Below are positions 9,293-17,775 of a DNA stretch of 64,000 nucleotides, in pieces. The DNA comes from Verrucomicrobiales bacterium (GTDB taxonomy: Bacteria; Verrucomicrobiota; Verrucomicrobiia; Limisphaerales; CAIMTB01), in contig JAEUHG010000009.1 in assembly GCA_016795425.1 (NCBI GenBank), positions 1-64,000 on the forward strand. Reading direction: 5' to 3'. The notes below the pieces were generated by a model. It saw only the letters and a program-made list of their open reading frames with translations, did not search any database and had not been told where the DNA came from. The position numbers and the translations under genes are program-made. The stretch's first letter is position 1, and each line of letters opens with the position of its first letter.

Positions 9293-11122
9293 ATGCACCT
9301 ATCCCAAATCGAAGCCTTTCGACACCTCGCCTTGTTTTCCGTTTGCCTTGTGCTGGGGAATCTCGATGCCCCGGCTGCCGTGACGGTTCAGCAACCGGGC
9401 GACGTGGTGGGAACCGGGGAGACGGCGTGGAGTTACCTGGTCCTGGAAGGGGAGGACTACGAAACCAAGTCGAATGAAACCGAAGGCGTGGGATTCGTTC
9501 GCGTGGACAGCGGTGGGGCGGTCAAGAGTTTCCTGGGTAACCCGGTTCTCGGGCCGGAAACCACGGCGTCCAAGAAGGGGGCGCTTTGGACCCAAACACC
9601 CTTCGCCGCGCACAGCGACAAGGTGACCTACCGGGTTCAGTTCGCGAAACCCGGCACGTACTACCTCTACATGCGCTTCACCATGTTCGAGAACGGAGGC
9701 AATGAGGCGAGTTATCTGAACGAAGACTCGTTCTTTGTTCCGCCGGATTTCGAGAAGGACCCGCAGACGGACTGGCCGCTTAGCGACCGTGGCGGGTACG
9801 CGGAGGGATGCTGCGATCTGGGTTATCTCACCATTCGCGACGAGACGGGTCCGGTGAGTCATTCGGCGGGCGACGAGGCCGGTCGGGCCTTTTGGGAAGG
9901 CAACTTCCATTGGAACCAACTCAACTCCAGCCAGTTTCTCAGCCCGGAAACCCAGGGTGAACCGGGGGTCCATTTCAAATACGTGGTGACCGAGGAATCG
10001 GTGGGCAAGCCGCTCCATTGGACCGTGTCCTACCGTGAAGGCGGGACGACCATCGACCTTTGGCTCTTCAGCACCAACCCCAACCTCATGACCGAATACA
10101 CCCAGGCGCAACTGGATCAACTGCTCCTGAAATCAACGGAACCCAAGGTCACGGTGCAGGACCCCGGCAACGTCGTGGGAAGTGGAACCAACGCCTGGTC
10201 CTACCTCATCCTGGAAGGCGAGGACTTCGCCACCAAATCCAATGAATCGCCGGACGTTGGATTTGCCCGCGTGGACAACAGCGCCTCGGTGACGAATTTC
10301 CTCGGCCATCCCGTGTTGGCGACGAACACCACGGCTTCGGGAAAGGCGGCTCTATGGACCCAGACCATTTTTTCGCAGCACGTCGACAAGGTGACCTACA
10401 AGGTGCAGTTCACGCGTCCCGGGACCTACTACGCGTACATGCGATTCACCATGTTCGAAAACGGAGGGAATGAGACCCATTACTTGAACGAGGACTCCTT
10501 CTTTCTGCCGCCGGATTTCGGCAAGGATCCCCAGACGGATTGGCCGCTCAGCGATCGGGGCGGTTATGCCGAAGGTTGTTGCGACCTTGGGTACCTGACG
10601 ATTTTGGAGAACGGAGTACCGGTGAATCATTCGGCCGGTGACGAGGCGGGGCGCGCCTACTGGGAAGGGAACTTCCATTGGAACCAGATCAACTCGAGCC
10701 AATTCCTGAATCCCGAGACCCAGGGAGTCCCGGGCGTCCACTTCAAGTACGAGGTTCCCGAGAGTCTGGTGGGCAAAACCCTCGACTGGACGGTGTCCTA
10801 TCGCGAAGGAGGCACCACCATCGACCTCTGGTTGTTCAGCACCCAACCGGCCCTCATGGAACTCTACACGCAGAGCCAATTGGACGAATTACTCCTGGGA
10901 GGAGCGGGACAGGCACCTGCCTTGGCGATCAGCCGAGGGAACAATCAATGGATTCTCTCCTGGCCCGCCGCGAGCAGTGGTTACCTGCTGGAAACGGCGG
11001 CCGAAATCCCCCGCGGAACCTGGAGCTCGGTCGCCGATCCAGTGGTGGTGGCGGGGGATCGGAACACGGTGTCGGTGGCGCCGACACCGTTGGGAGCCTA
11101 TTTCCGTCTGCGCAAACCCTGA
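9293..11122 (+). CDS. Secreted protein with two tandem carbohydrate-binding-like beta domains
   Basis: 609 residues from the ATG at 9293, which places a signal peptide at the N-terminus (LALFSVCLVLGNLDAPAA); an in-frame GTG 27 bases upstream is less likely. Two copies of a domain of about 250 residues follow, each opening with VxxPGxVVGxGxxAWSYL and LEGEDxxTKSNE, and containing RPGTYYAYMRFTMFENGG-like strands, DPQTDWPLSDRGGYAEGCCD and HWNQxNSSQFL. The LEGED start and the YYLYMRF strand recall CBM6/35-type or malectin-like sandwiches, but the family is not certain. A C-terminal module of about 75 residues (LLETAAEIPRGTW ... AYFRLRKP) ends the protein. The two copies share most residues, so the duplication looks fairly recent. 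Ligand unknown. Confidence 0.85.
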   Translation: MHLSQIEAFRHLALFSVCLVLGNLDAPAAVTVQQPGDVVGTGETAWSYLVLEGEDYETKSNETEGVGFVRVDSGGAVKSFLGNPVLGPETTASKKGALWTQTPFAAHSDKVTYRVQFAKPGTYYLYMRFTMFENGGNEASYLNEDSFFVPPDFEKDPQTDWPLSDRGGYAEGCCDLGYLTIRDETGPVSHSAGDEAGRAFWEGNFHWNQLNSSQFLSPETQGEPGVHFKYVVTEESVGKPLHWTVSYREGGTTIDLWLFSTNPNLMTEYTQAQLDQLLLKSTEPKVTVQDPGNVVGSGTNAWSYLILEGEDFATKSNESPDVGFARVDNSASVTNFLGHPVLATNTTASGKAALWTQTIFSQHVDKVTYKVQFTRPGTYYAYMRFTMFENGGNETHYLNEDSFFLPPDFGKDPQTDWPLSDRGGYAEGCCDLGYLTILENGVPVNHSAGDEAGRAYWEGNFHWNQINSSQFLNPETQGVPGVHFKYEVPESLVGKTLDWTVSYREGGTTIDLWLFSTQPALMELYTQSQLDELLLGGAGQAPALAISRGNNQWILSWPAASSGYLLETAAEIPRGTWSSVADPVVVAGDRNTVSVAPTPLGAYFRLRKP

Positions 11123-11137
11123 AGTCGGCGATGGCCG

Positions 11138-13741
11138 TCACAGGGCGCGGACTCTGAAATAACTCGCGGGAACCGAGCGGTTGACGATCGGAACCTCGAA
11201 CCGCCCGGCGTTTACCGCGTTGGTTTGTTGAGGGGTCCAGTCGACCGGGGCCACGAGGTTGGTCGCACTCTCGATCACCAGCGTGGCGGCGACGTCGGTG
11301 GTGCCACTGAGGACCAGGTTGCCTTGGGCGGTCCGCGAGAGTCCAAGCAGCAACGGAGGCACGTCGCCGATGGCATCAGGCGGAATGGTGGTGGACAGGG
11401 TCACGCCCGTGTTCATCAGGTTCGGATGGGTGGGCAGGGACGGTTGGCAGGGCACGGGTTTTTGCTCGGAAGCCCACTCCGAGTGGAGTTGGTAGTCTTT
11501 TTCCCAGAACAAATGGCGGCGGCCATCCTCGAGCGTCATCGCGACTTGTTCCCCCGAGTCGGTTTCGATGAACACATCGTTGTCGGCATAAAGATGGAGA
11601 ATATCTGTGGCGTTGGACTTGGGCTCAACGCGGTAGGCGCCCCAATTGTCCGTCACGTCGGTCTCGGTCATGGGATAGAAAACCCCGGCTCGGGTGTTCT
11701 TGAAACGCACCAGCACGCGTCCGGTGGGAAAGAAGTGCCATTCGCGAGTGTTCACCACGGCAACGCTCTTGATGGTTCCTTGAACGTTGAAATAGACGAA
11801 ACCCGGAATGAGGCGGCGATAGAGTTGGTACCCCGTAAACACGGTGGGCCTGTCAAAAACATGAAGAGGTTGCGGATCGTTCGGAAGGTCGCCGGTCGGG
11901 ACATAGACGGCGCCGGGGTCTTTCGGGCCGACGGGAATTCTTTGGATCCATCGAGCGTCGATAAGGGCGTCGCTTGCATCCGCCTCGAGTGAGGCGGCGA
12001 TATCGGCGTCGACGGTGCCAAGGTTGACCTGGTAGGTGCTTGGTCCCGCGGCGCCTCCATACAGCGTCAGCGTGTCGCCATAGAAATCGAGTCCCAGGGT
12101 TTGGACCGGCGAGAAGCGGGAGTCGTAGGTCATCGTGCGGGTCTGCATGTTGACCGAATAGAGCCCATAGTCCTGGGTTTGCACCTCTCCGGAGCAACGG
12201 TTGAGCCGGAACTGGCCGTCCGGACGGAACACCAGTTCGGTGGATTGCCCGGCGAACGGCGCGGTCCAGCGGCCGAGGATGGGTCCCCGTTCGCCGTTCA
12301 TGGCCACGGGATGGAGGGTCTTGTCGACGACCTCATTGTCGGAATTCGGGATCTTTCGGGCGACGACCATGCGCGCGAGGTCCCCGATGAGGAAGAGGTC
12401 CCCGTCGTAGTAATCCAGTTCGAAGCCTCGGGCAGGTCCGGAGCCGAGGTATGGCGCCAGAGTGACTTTTTCGCTGCCGAAGCGGAGGAATCCGCGTTCG
12501 ACGCGGCCGGGCACGCCCTCGGTGCCGGACATGGCGATGTACCGTTCGTCGGGGCGGAAGGAAAACTCCATCCAACCAAGCGGATCATTGACCTGCCAGC
12601 GACCGAGGAACCATCCGTCTTGGGCGCGCTCGGCTTGAGCCTGGCGGACTTTCTCCATCACCGGAACTCCGGAGCCTGGACGCTTGCGCGCGAGGATGAC
12701 TTTTTGCGAGAGCGACTGAGGATCGATGAATTGGAGTTCGCCATCGTAGTAATCGAGGATCAGTTCCTGTTCCACCTTTCCGAAATCGCCATTGCTGCGG
12801 GCGTACGGTTCCTGTCCGACGAATGGTGAAAGGATGAGGCGTCCGCTCTGGAGGTCATAGCGACCGCGAACGATGCCATTGAGGAGTTCCGTCGAATTGA
12901 CGGCGATGTAATGAGCATCCGGACGGAACGTCAGATCGACCGTGAGATGGGTCCCGCGGATTTCCCAGGTGCCGACCTGCCAGTTCGTTTGGGCCAGGAA
13001 GGCCGCGGCCTCCGACGACTTGGTCAGAACATCGGGACGCGAGCCGGGGATGAGTCGATAGCTGGTTGATCCTCCCGACGTTTCCTCATTGCGGATGAGG
13101 GTCAGTGTGTCGCCGAAGAAATCGATTTCGAAGGGAACATCGGGGTAGCTGTAGGGATGGAGGGTTACATTGGTCCCGGTGATCTGGTAGGTCCCGCGCA
13201 CATATTCCGGTGGGAACTGGCTGTCTTCCGGCGTGTTCTTGCGGAAGTAATGGCCGTCGGGGCGGAAAGTGTATTCCTCGATACCGGCGAAGTTGATGGC
13301 GCGCAGCCAGGTTCCGATCGGGTCCCTGGCGACCTTCTCGCGGGCGAGCACATCCTCGCGAGAGTTCGGTTTGAACTCGTAAACATAGGACAATTCCATG
13401 TCGGTCCGGTTCAATGTGAGACGTCCATCGGTCAGGTCGAAAGTGTACCCGACGCGATTCGGTTCACCGATGAACTCGTAGGGCAGCAGGGTCAGGGTCT
13501 CCCCAGCGACCTCGTAGCGTCCAAGATCGCTCGATTCGAAATCGAAGATCGGATCCGTGCTGCGGGTATCGAGTTGGTATCGCCCGTCGGAACGCAGGAG
13601 GAGTTCGACGATTTGGAAGCCCTCGTCGCGAGTCCAGACGCCGACAAAACGGTCATCGGCTGAGGCGGCGAGGGAGGCCAGGAGCAGGCAGAGAATCGGC
13701 CAAAGGGGAGGCAGCAGCGGTGTGGATCGAGGTTGTTTCAT
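11138..13741 (-). CDS. Secreted five-module lipocalin-like repeat protein
   Basis: 867 residues with a clear signal peptide (LLPPLWPILCLLLASLAASA). From residue 30 to about 590 a module of 100-115 residues occurs five times. Each has a G-x-W opening (VGVWTRDEG, IGTWLRAI, VGTWEIRG, LGRWQVND, LGRWTAPF), then FRPDGxY, a G-x-Y strand, LxPY, and a closing strand LDYYDGxLxLI. This pattern resembles lipocalin-like or META-like beta barrels that rate stored values, but no family name is safe. Residues 600-770 form an unrelated domain. The end (LVIESATNLVAPVDWT ... ASYFRVRAL) is the C-terminal module seen in neighbouring exported proteins. The gene is convergent with the CBM-like gene, 15 bases apart. 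Function unknown. Confidence 0.8.
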   Translation of the reverse strand: MKQPRSTPLLPPLWPILCLLLASLAASADDRFVGVWTRDEGFQIVELLLRSDGRYQLDTRSTDPIFDFESSDLGRYEVAGETLTLLPYEFIGEPNRVGYTFDLTDGRLTLNRTDMELSYVYEFKPNSREDVLAREKVARDPIGTWLRAINFAGIEEYTFRPDGHYFRKNTPEDSQFPPEYVRGTYQITGTNVTLHPYSYPDVPFEIDFFGDTLTLIRNEETSGGSTSYRLIPGSRPDVLTKSSEAAAFLAQTNWQVGTWEIRGTHLTVDLTFRPDAHYIAVNSTELLNGIVRGRYDLQSGRLILSPFVGQEPYARSNGDFGKVEQELILDYYDGELQFIDPQSLSQKVILARKRPGSGVPVMEKVRQAQAERAQDGWFLGRWQVNDPLGWMEFSFRPDERYIAMSGTEGVPGRVERGFLRFGSEKVTLAPYLGSGPARGFELDYYDGDLFLIGDLARMVVARKIPNSDNEVVDKTLHPVAMNGERGPILGRWTAPFAGQSTELVFRPDGQFRLNRCSGEVQTQDYGLYSVNMQTRTMTYDSRFSPVQTLGLDFYGDTLTLYGGAAGPSTYQVNLGTVDADIAASLEADASDALIDARWIQRIPVGPKDPGAVYVPTGDLPNDPQPLHVFDRPTVFTGYQLYRRLIPGFVYFNVQGTIKSVAVVNTREWHFFPTGRVLVRFKNTRAGVFYPMTETDVTDNWGAYRVEPKSNATDILHLYADNDVFIETDSGEQVAMTLEDGRRHLFWEKDYQLHSEWASEQKPVPCQPSLPTHPNLMNTGVTLSTTIPPDAIGDVPPLLLGLSRTAQGNLVLSGTTDVAATLVIESATNLVAPVDWTPQQTNAVNAGRFEVPIVNRSVPASYFRVRAL

Positions 13742-13822
13742 GGCGATGGGCGTTGCCCTTCGTTTTCAAAACGGTGGCATGAGAGCGGGCGGGGGCGGTA
13801 TGCCCCTAAAGTTCCAAAGGCA

Positions 13823-13860
13823 GGGAAGAGTTGTTGGGAAAGGGGGAAGGGGAGTTCGGG
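13823..13860 (+). repeat. Purine-rich direct repeat, copy 1
   Basis: Begins GGGAAGAGTTGTTGGGAA and continues with a G/A-rich run ending in TTCGGG. Copy 2 lies 208 bases downstream with only a few substitutions. Purpose unknown; it may be a member of a dispersed intergenic repeat family. Confidence 0.6.
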
Positions 13861-14030
13861 ACCCCGCGGTCCATACATGGAGCGCTGGCCACCCTTGACC
13901 GGGGATCCTGGTGCCAGGAAGGCGGCAGGGGACTGCCGCAATCCAAGACGCTTCGCGATAGTCCGCCCAGGGGTCCCTTCCCGCTTCCCCACGAACCCTT
14001 CCCTATCCCGCGACGCCGCGGTCTGGAGAA

Positions 14031-14069
14031 GGGAAGAGTTGTTGGGGAAGGGGGAAGGGCAGGTCGGGC
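14031..14069 (+). repeat. Purine-rich direct repeat, copy 2
   Basis: Begins GGGAAGAGTTGTTGGGGA and matches copy 1 through the G/A run to GTCGGG. It sits just before the methyltransferase gene, so it may influence that gene's transcript. Confidence 0.6.
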
Positions 14070-14124
14070 GCGGTGAATGGAACCAGCGCTGGTCAGGGCG
14101 TCGGTAGCGACACAAGATCGAGGG

Positions 14125-15168
14125 ATGAACGCATTGCCGGAAGCGCCTGCGGCGACAGATCCATTTCGTTTGCTTCGTTATCGCGACGGACAATACGCGG
14201 CAGAATTTCTGGCGACGGCGTTGCTTCACCTGGATTTGTTCACGTGGATCCAGGGACGGGGTTCAGCGAATACAGCATCGATTCGGCAGGAATTCGGTCT
14301 TGCGGAACGGCCGACCGACGTGTTGCTGACGTTGCTGCGTGCGCAGGAGTTGATTCGCACCCACGAGGATGGGCGCCACGAGTTGACCACGACCGCCCGC
14401 GAGTACCTGGTCGCCACGTCACCTTGGTTTTTGGGGCCTTACTATGCACCGCTACGGGAGAGTCCGATGGTGAAGAACCTGCTCGGAGTCTTGCGCACGG
14501 GGCTTCCGGCGAATTGGCACGCCCAGAAAGATCGGGGTAACTGGCATGAGGCCATGCGCGATGAAGCGTTCGCGCGCGATTTCACCGCCGTCATGAATTG
14601 TCGAGGCCTGGCGCTGGGGCAGGCGCTTGCTGAAGCCGTGCGACCCCTGCTGGCCGGGCGGGTGCGGGTCCTGGATGTCGGCGGTGGCTCGGGCGTTTAT
14701 TCGGCCGCCATGGTGAGGGCGGTGCCGGGATTGTCGGCGACGGTTCTCGAACAGGCGCCTGTGGACGCGATTGCCCGGCGTTCGATCGAGACCTGGGGAC
14801 TCGCCGGCCGGGTGAATGTGATCGGAGCAGATATGTTATCGGACCCATGGCCCGAGGACTGCGACGTTCATTTGATCTCGAATGTTCTGCACGACTGGGA
14901 CGTTCCCGAAGTGGCCGCCATCCTGACCCGGTCGGCCAGATCGCTGCGGCCGGGCGGACTCTTGATCATCCACGATGCCTTCCTGAACGACGCCAAGTCA
15001 GGGCCACTACCGGTGGCGGAGTACTCGGTCCTGCTGATGCACGGGACCTCGGGGCGTTGCTACAGCGCACGGGAGTACGGTGCCGTGCTTGAAGGACTGG
15101 GCATGAACCCTGGTTCCTATCAGCCCACCGTGGCGGACAGAGGATTCATGACAGCCATGAAGACCTAG
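14125..15168 (+). CDS. SAM-dependent O-methyltransferase (plant/bacterial O-methyltransferase family 2 type)
   Basis: 347 residues from the ATG at 14125, chosen because the family's dimerisation helix starts soon after (YRDGQYAAEFLATALLHL); an ATG at 14077 would add 16 unlikely residues. The N-terminal winged-helix dimerisation part spans about 1-100. The Rossmann core has the SAM motif VLDVGGGSGVYSAAM near residue 183 and the family hallmark NVLHDWD near 255, followed by GGLLIIHDAF and the C-terminal YSAREYGAVLEGLGM. Members methylate hydroxyl groups on small aromatic or polyketide-like molecules; no biosynthetic partner is nearby, so the substrate is unknown. It is convergent with the aldo/keto reductase gene. 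Confidence 0.88.
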   Translation: MNALPEAPAATDPFRLLRYRDGQYAAEFLATALLHLDLFTWIQGRGSANTASIRQEFGLAERPTDVLLTLLRAQELIRTHEDGRHELTTTAREYLVATSPWFLGPYYAPLRESPMVKNLLGVLRTGLPANWHAQKDRGNWHEAMRDEAFARDFTAVMNCRGLALGQALAEAVRPLLAGRVRVLDVGGGSGVYSAAMVRAVPGLSATVLEQAPVDAIARRSIETWGLAGRVNVIGADMLSDPWPEDCDVHLISNVLHDWDVPEVAAILTRSARSLRPGGLLIIHDAFLNDAKSGPLPVAEYSVLLMHGTSGRCYSAREYGAVLEGLGMNPGSYQPTVADRGFMTAMKT

Positions 15169-15193
15169 GCCAGTTCGCTTGGCGAAATTGGCC
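15168..15193. terminator. Candidate terminator hairpin after the methyltransferase
   Basis: GGCCAGTTCGC pairs with GCGAAATTGGCC around a TTG loop, 11 pairs with one G-U and one bulged A, starting at the last base of the stop codon. No clear T-run follows, so termination is only likely. Confidence 0.4.
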
Positions 15194-15370
15194 TGCGGTT
15201 TCGGGCACGGGCAAGACCTGAACCAGGGGAGCCCCCCAGCCTCGGATGGTCCCGTCAGCCTGGAGAGCGAAACTCACCCAGTCTCCGGCGGCCCAAAAGC
15301 TCACACTTGAAAGCCTTTGGCAAATGAAGTGGGGCGAACGGACCCATCCACCCCAACGCGGACCGCCTGG

Positions 15371-16327
15371 TCAGGCGTCCACGTGATTGCGGAAGAAACG
15401 AAGCATGGCGTGCTGGCGGGTAACGTCGATGGATTCGACCAACCGGTTTCGTTCGCGACGGGAGAGCGGGGAGAAGGAACGGGCCAGGGACGCGTTGCGT
15501 TCGATGAATCCTGGGTTCGGCATGCCGACACTCGCCAGACTGACGGGAAGGGAAAGGGCATAGGCGAGCAGTTTTTCGGGCGGCGCGCTTCCCACGAGGT
15601 GTTCCTGACCGAAGACCTTCATGGCGATGATGCCCATGCGTTTCCGAACCGCCACGGGAAGGGCCAGGCGCTCGAAGCTATCCGGCGCGGCGGGAAGGAT
15701 CTTCATCGAGTCCGTCATGCTGGCCAGGCCGGCGTTGAGGGCCATCTGGGTGCAATCGAAGTCGTGCCGTTCCAAGGCCGTCTGGAGGGTGTGGGGATCC
15801 CCATGGCACGTGATGCCTATCGCGCGGGTGATGCCTTGGCGTCGAGCCTCGTACAGGGCTTCCAAGACGCCGCCCTTGGCCTCGATGGCCACCAAGTCCT
15901 CAGGGCCTTTCAGGGCGTGGATATGCATGACGTCGAGGTGATCGGTCTGAAGCCGTTTGAGACTGAGTTCGATTTGCCGACGGGCGTTCTCGGCGGTGCG
16001 GGCGGAGATCTTGGTGGCCAATACCACTTCCTTGCGTCGGGTCGCCATGACCTTGCCGACCCGTTCCTCGCTCTTCCCGTCGCCGTAGGAATGGGCAGTG
16101 TCAAGGTAGCGGATGCCGAGGTCGATGCCTCGATGAAGCGCTTCGAGCGCGGGACCTTCATCCTTGTACATCAGGAATCGGCTGCCCCCGCCAAATCCGA
16201 GGATGGAGACGCGAAGTCCAGTTCGACCCAACACCCGGGTCGGCATCTTCTTGGCCGAATCCGCCAGCAAAACGGGGCTTGAGATCGTGGCTGCGGAAAG
16301 GGCCCCGAGAAATCGCCGGCGGTTCAT
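15371..16327 (-). CDS. Aldo/keto reductase with Tat-type leader
   Basis: 318 residues. The N-terminus MNRRRFLGALSAATISSPVL is a twin-arginine-type leader, so the enzyme is probably exported folded with its cofactor. The AKR barrel follows, with the catalytic set Asp76 and Tyr81 (LDTAHSYGDG), Lys106 (VVLATKIS) and His137 (DVMHIH), and the cofactor-binding region late in the chain (PVSLASVGMPNPGFIERN). The family reduces carbonyls with NAD(P)H; exported predicted oxidoreductases of this type are common in this phylum and their substrates are mostly unknown. It lies 48 bases after the serine hydrolase gene on the same strand and may be the last gene of a three-gene transcript. Confidence 0.88.
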   Translation of the reverse strand: MNRRRFLGALSAATISSPVLLADSAKKMPTRVLGRTGLRVSILGFGGGSRFLMYKDEGPALEALHRGIDLGIRYLDTAHSYGDGKSEERVGKVMATRRKEVVLATKISARTAENARRQIELSLKRLQTDHLDVMHIHALKGPEDLVAIEAKGGVLEALYEARRQGITRAIGITCHGDPHTLQTALERHDFDCTQMALNAGLASMTDSMKILPAAPDSFERLALPVAVRKRMGIIAMKVFGQEHLVGSAPPEKLLAYALSLPVSLASVGMPNPGFIERNASLARSFSPLSRRERNRLVESIDVTRQHAMLRFFRNHVDA

Positions 16328-16375
16328 GGTGCCGCCATGCTGCCAGCGGGAGCGGCGATACGGCGAATCTGATTT

Positions 16376-17749
16376 TCAGGGACCGACCGATCTCCAACCC
16401 ACCCGAAACCACCGAGTTGGGTCCGAAGCGGACACCTTCTGCCAGCGTTCAGTGAACGGGCTGGTGGCCCAGGGAATCGGCGACCAATTCACCAGATCGA
16501 CGGATTCCTCCAGCGTCCCATTCCCACCCCAACGGAGTGTGAAACCGTCCGGTGAACGGACGAAATCAGGATCGGATTGAGGCGTTGTGGTTGGCAGGCC
16601 GACTCGATCGATTTCCCGGCGGATCCCGGCGAGGACTTGGAGGTGGGTCGGATTGGTGTCATTGAGTTGGCTGAGGGTGAGGGTGAAGAACACACCGCAA
16701 AGACCGCGACGACGGTCGACCCACGGGAAAGAGCCAAACGCTCCCGGACTGGCGACTTCCTCCACCGTGCCCGAATCCGGATTCACCGCCATGATCCACG
16801 ATCCCATGCCATAGTCGCCACGCGCGCCGTAAGGGTTGTAGGGAGACTCGGGCCAGGGCGAAAAACGCTCCGGAAGTCCGGCGGTCTGATTGGTGAAGAA
16901 GGTTTGTACGGTCCGACTGCTGAGCACGATGCGGCCGTCGGCGGCGACACCGTTGTGGAGGATCATGCGCAGGAACTTGAGGTAATCCTGAGCCGAGCAA
17001 CGGGCGCCGCCGGCGATGGCCGGGTTGAGGCCGAACACGTCGTAGGCCGCGCTCGACATGCCCAGCGGCTGGAACAGGAACTCGCGAGCCAGGTCTCTCC
17101 AATCCCGTCCCGTCGTGACTTCGGCGATCCGCCCGACCACCTGCATCGCATCACCCTCGTAGTCGAGCATGGTTCCAGGTGGAAAGACGATCGGGGTATT
17201 GGAGGCGATGAGGTCCACCGACTGCGCCAGAGTGAGGGAACGGTCGAGCTCGTAATCGGGATCGCGCAATGACAGTCCGCTGGTCATGGCAAAGCACTGC
17301 CGGATGGTGATCTCGCGCTTGATGGGGTCGTCGAAGACGGGAAGGTATCGGGCGATCGAATCGTCGAGCCCGAAAAAGCCCCGTTCGACCAAGGCGAGCA
17401 CGATGGCGCCCGAAAACCATTTGGAGCAGGACGCCACCGCGATGGCGCTGTCCTCGCGAACACGGATCAGGGGAGAACCTTCCGAGTTGGAATACCGCAA
17501 AATGACACGCCCTTGCTGCTCGACAATGGCCAGGACTCCCGCGGCGCCGTAGTGCATGAGATTGGAATCCATGAGGCGCGTGGCTTCCGTGAAATCATAG
17601 GAGGGTATGGCGGCCCGCGAACCACTCGAAATCAGACTGAACATCAGGGTGAGGATGGGCAACTTGGCCGCCAAGCCCCGGGGTCGATGGCTCGAGGAGA
17701 TCATTCCAGACACGAGCGCGAAAACGACGCGCCAAAGGACATGGCGCAT
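16376..17749 (-). CDS. Secreted serine hydrolase, beta-lactamase class C / S12 type
   Basis: 457 residues. A hydrophobic export segment (LPILTLMFSLISSGSRA) ends near residue 46. The nucleophile motif is S107-C-S-K110 (VASCSKWFSGA) and the second-site tyrosine is probably Tyr197 (DYEGD), where the family often has Y-x-N; the glycine-rich strand GDYGMGSWIM lies later. The fold is that of D-alanyl-D-alanine carboxypeptidases and esterases of family S12, so it may trim peptidoglycan or hydrolyse esters. The last 60 residues (FTLRWGGNGTLEESVDLVNWSP ...) form the short C-terminal module seen in neighbouring exported proteins. Located between a secreted protein gene and an aldo/keto reductase gene with 26- and 48-base gaps. 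Confidence 0.85.
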   Translation of the reverse strand: MRHVLWRVVFALVSGMISSSHRPRGLAAKLPILTLMFSLISSGSRAAIPSYDFTEATRLMDSNLMHYGAAGVLAIVEQQGRVILRYSNSEGSPLIRVREDSAIAVASCSKWFSGAIVLALVERGFFGLDDSIARYLPVFDDPIKREITIRQCFAMTSGLSLRDPDYELDRSLTLAQSVDLIASNTPIVFPPGTMLDYEGDAMQVVGRIAEVTTGRDWRDLAREFLFQPLGMSSAAYDVFGLNPAIAGGARCSAQDYLKFLRMILHNGVAADGRIVLSSRTVQTFFTNQTAGLPERFSPWPESPYNPYGARGDYGMGSWIMAVNPDSGTVEEVASPGAFGSFPWVDRRRGLCGVFFTLTLSQLNDTNPTHLQVLAGIRREIDRVGLPTTTPQSDPDFVRSPDGFTLRWGGNGTLEESVDLVNWSPIPWATSPFTERWQKVSASDPTRWFRVGWRSVGP

Positions 17750-17775
17750 CGCGCGAACGAAGGTTACACCGTGGC

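Larger units (their letters stand above)
13742..14124. other. Divergent intergenic region with purine-rich repeats (383 bases)
   Basis: Between the minus-strand repeat protein and the plus-strand methyltransferase. It holds two near-identical purine-rich repeats (13823-13860 and 14031-14069) and, between them, a pyrimidine-rich run (about 13971-14010) that could pair with either. No gene was recognised; promoters for both neighbours must lie here but none is distinct. Confidence 0.5.
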
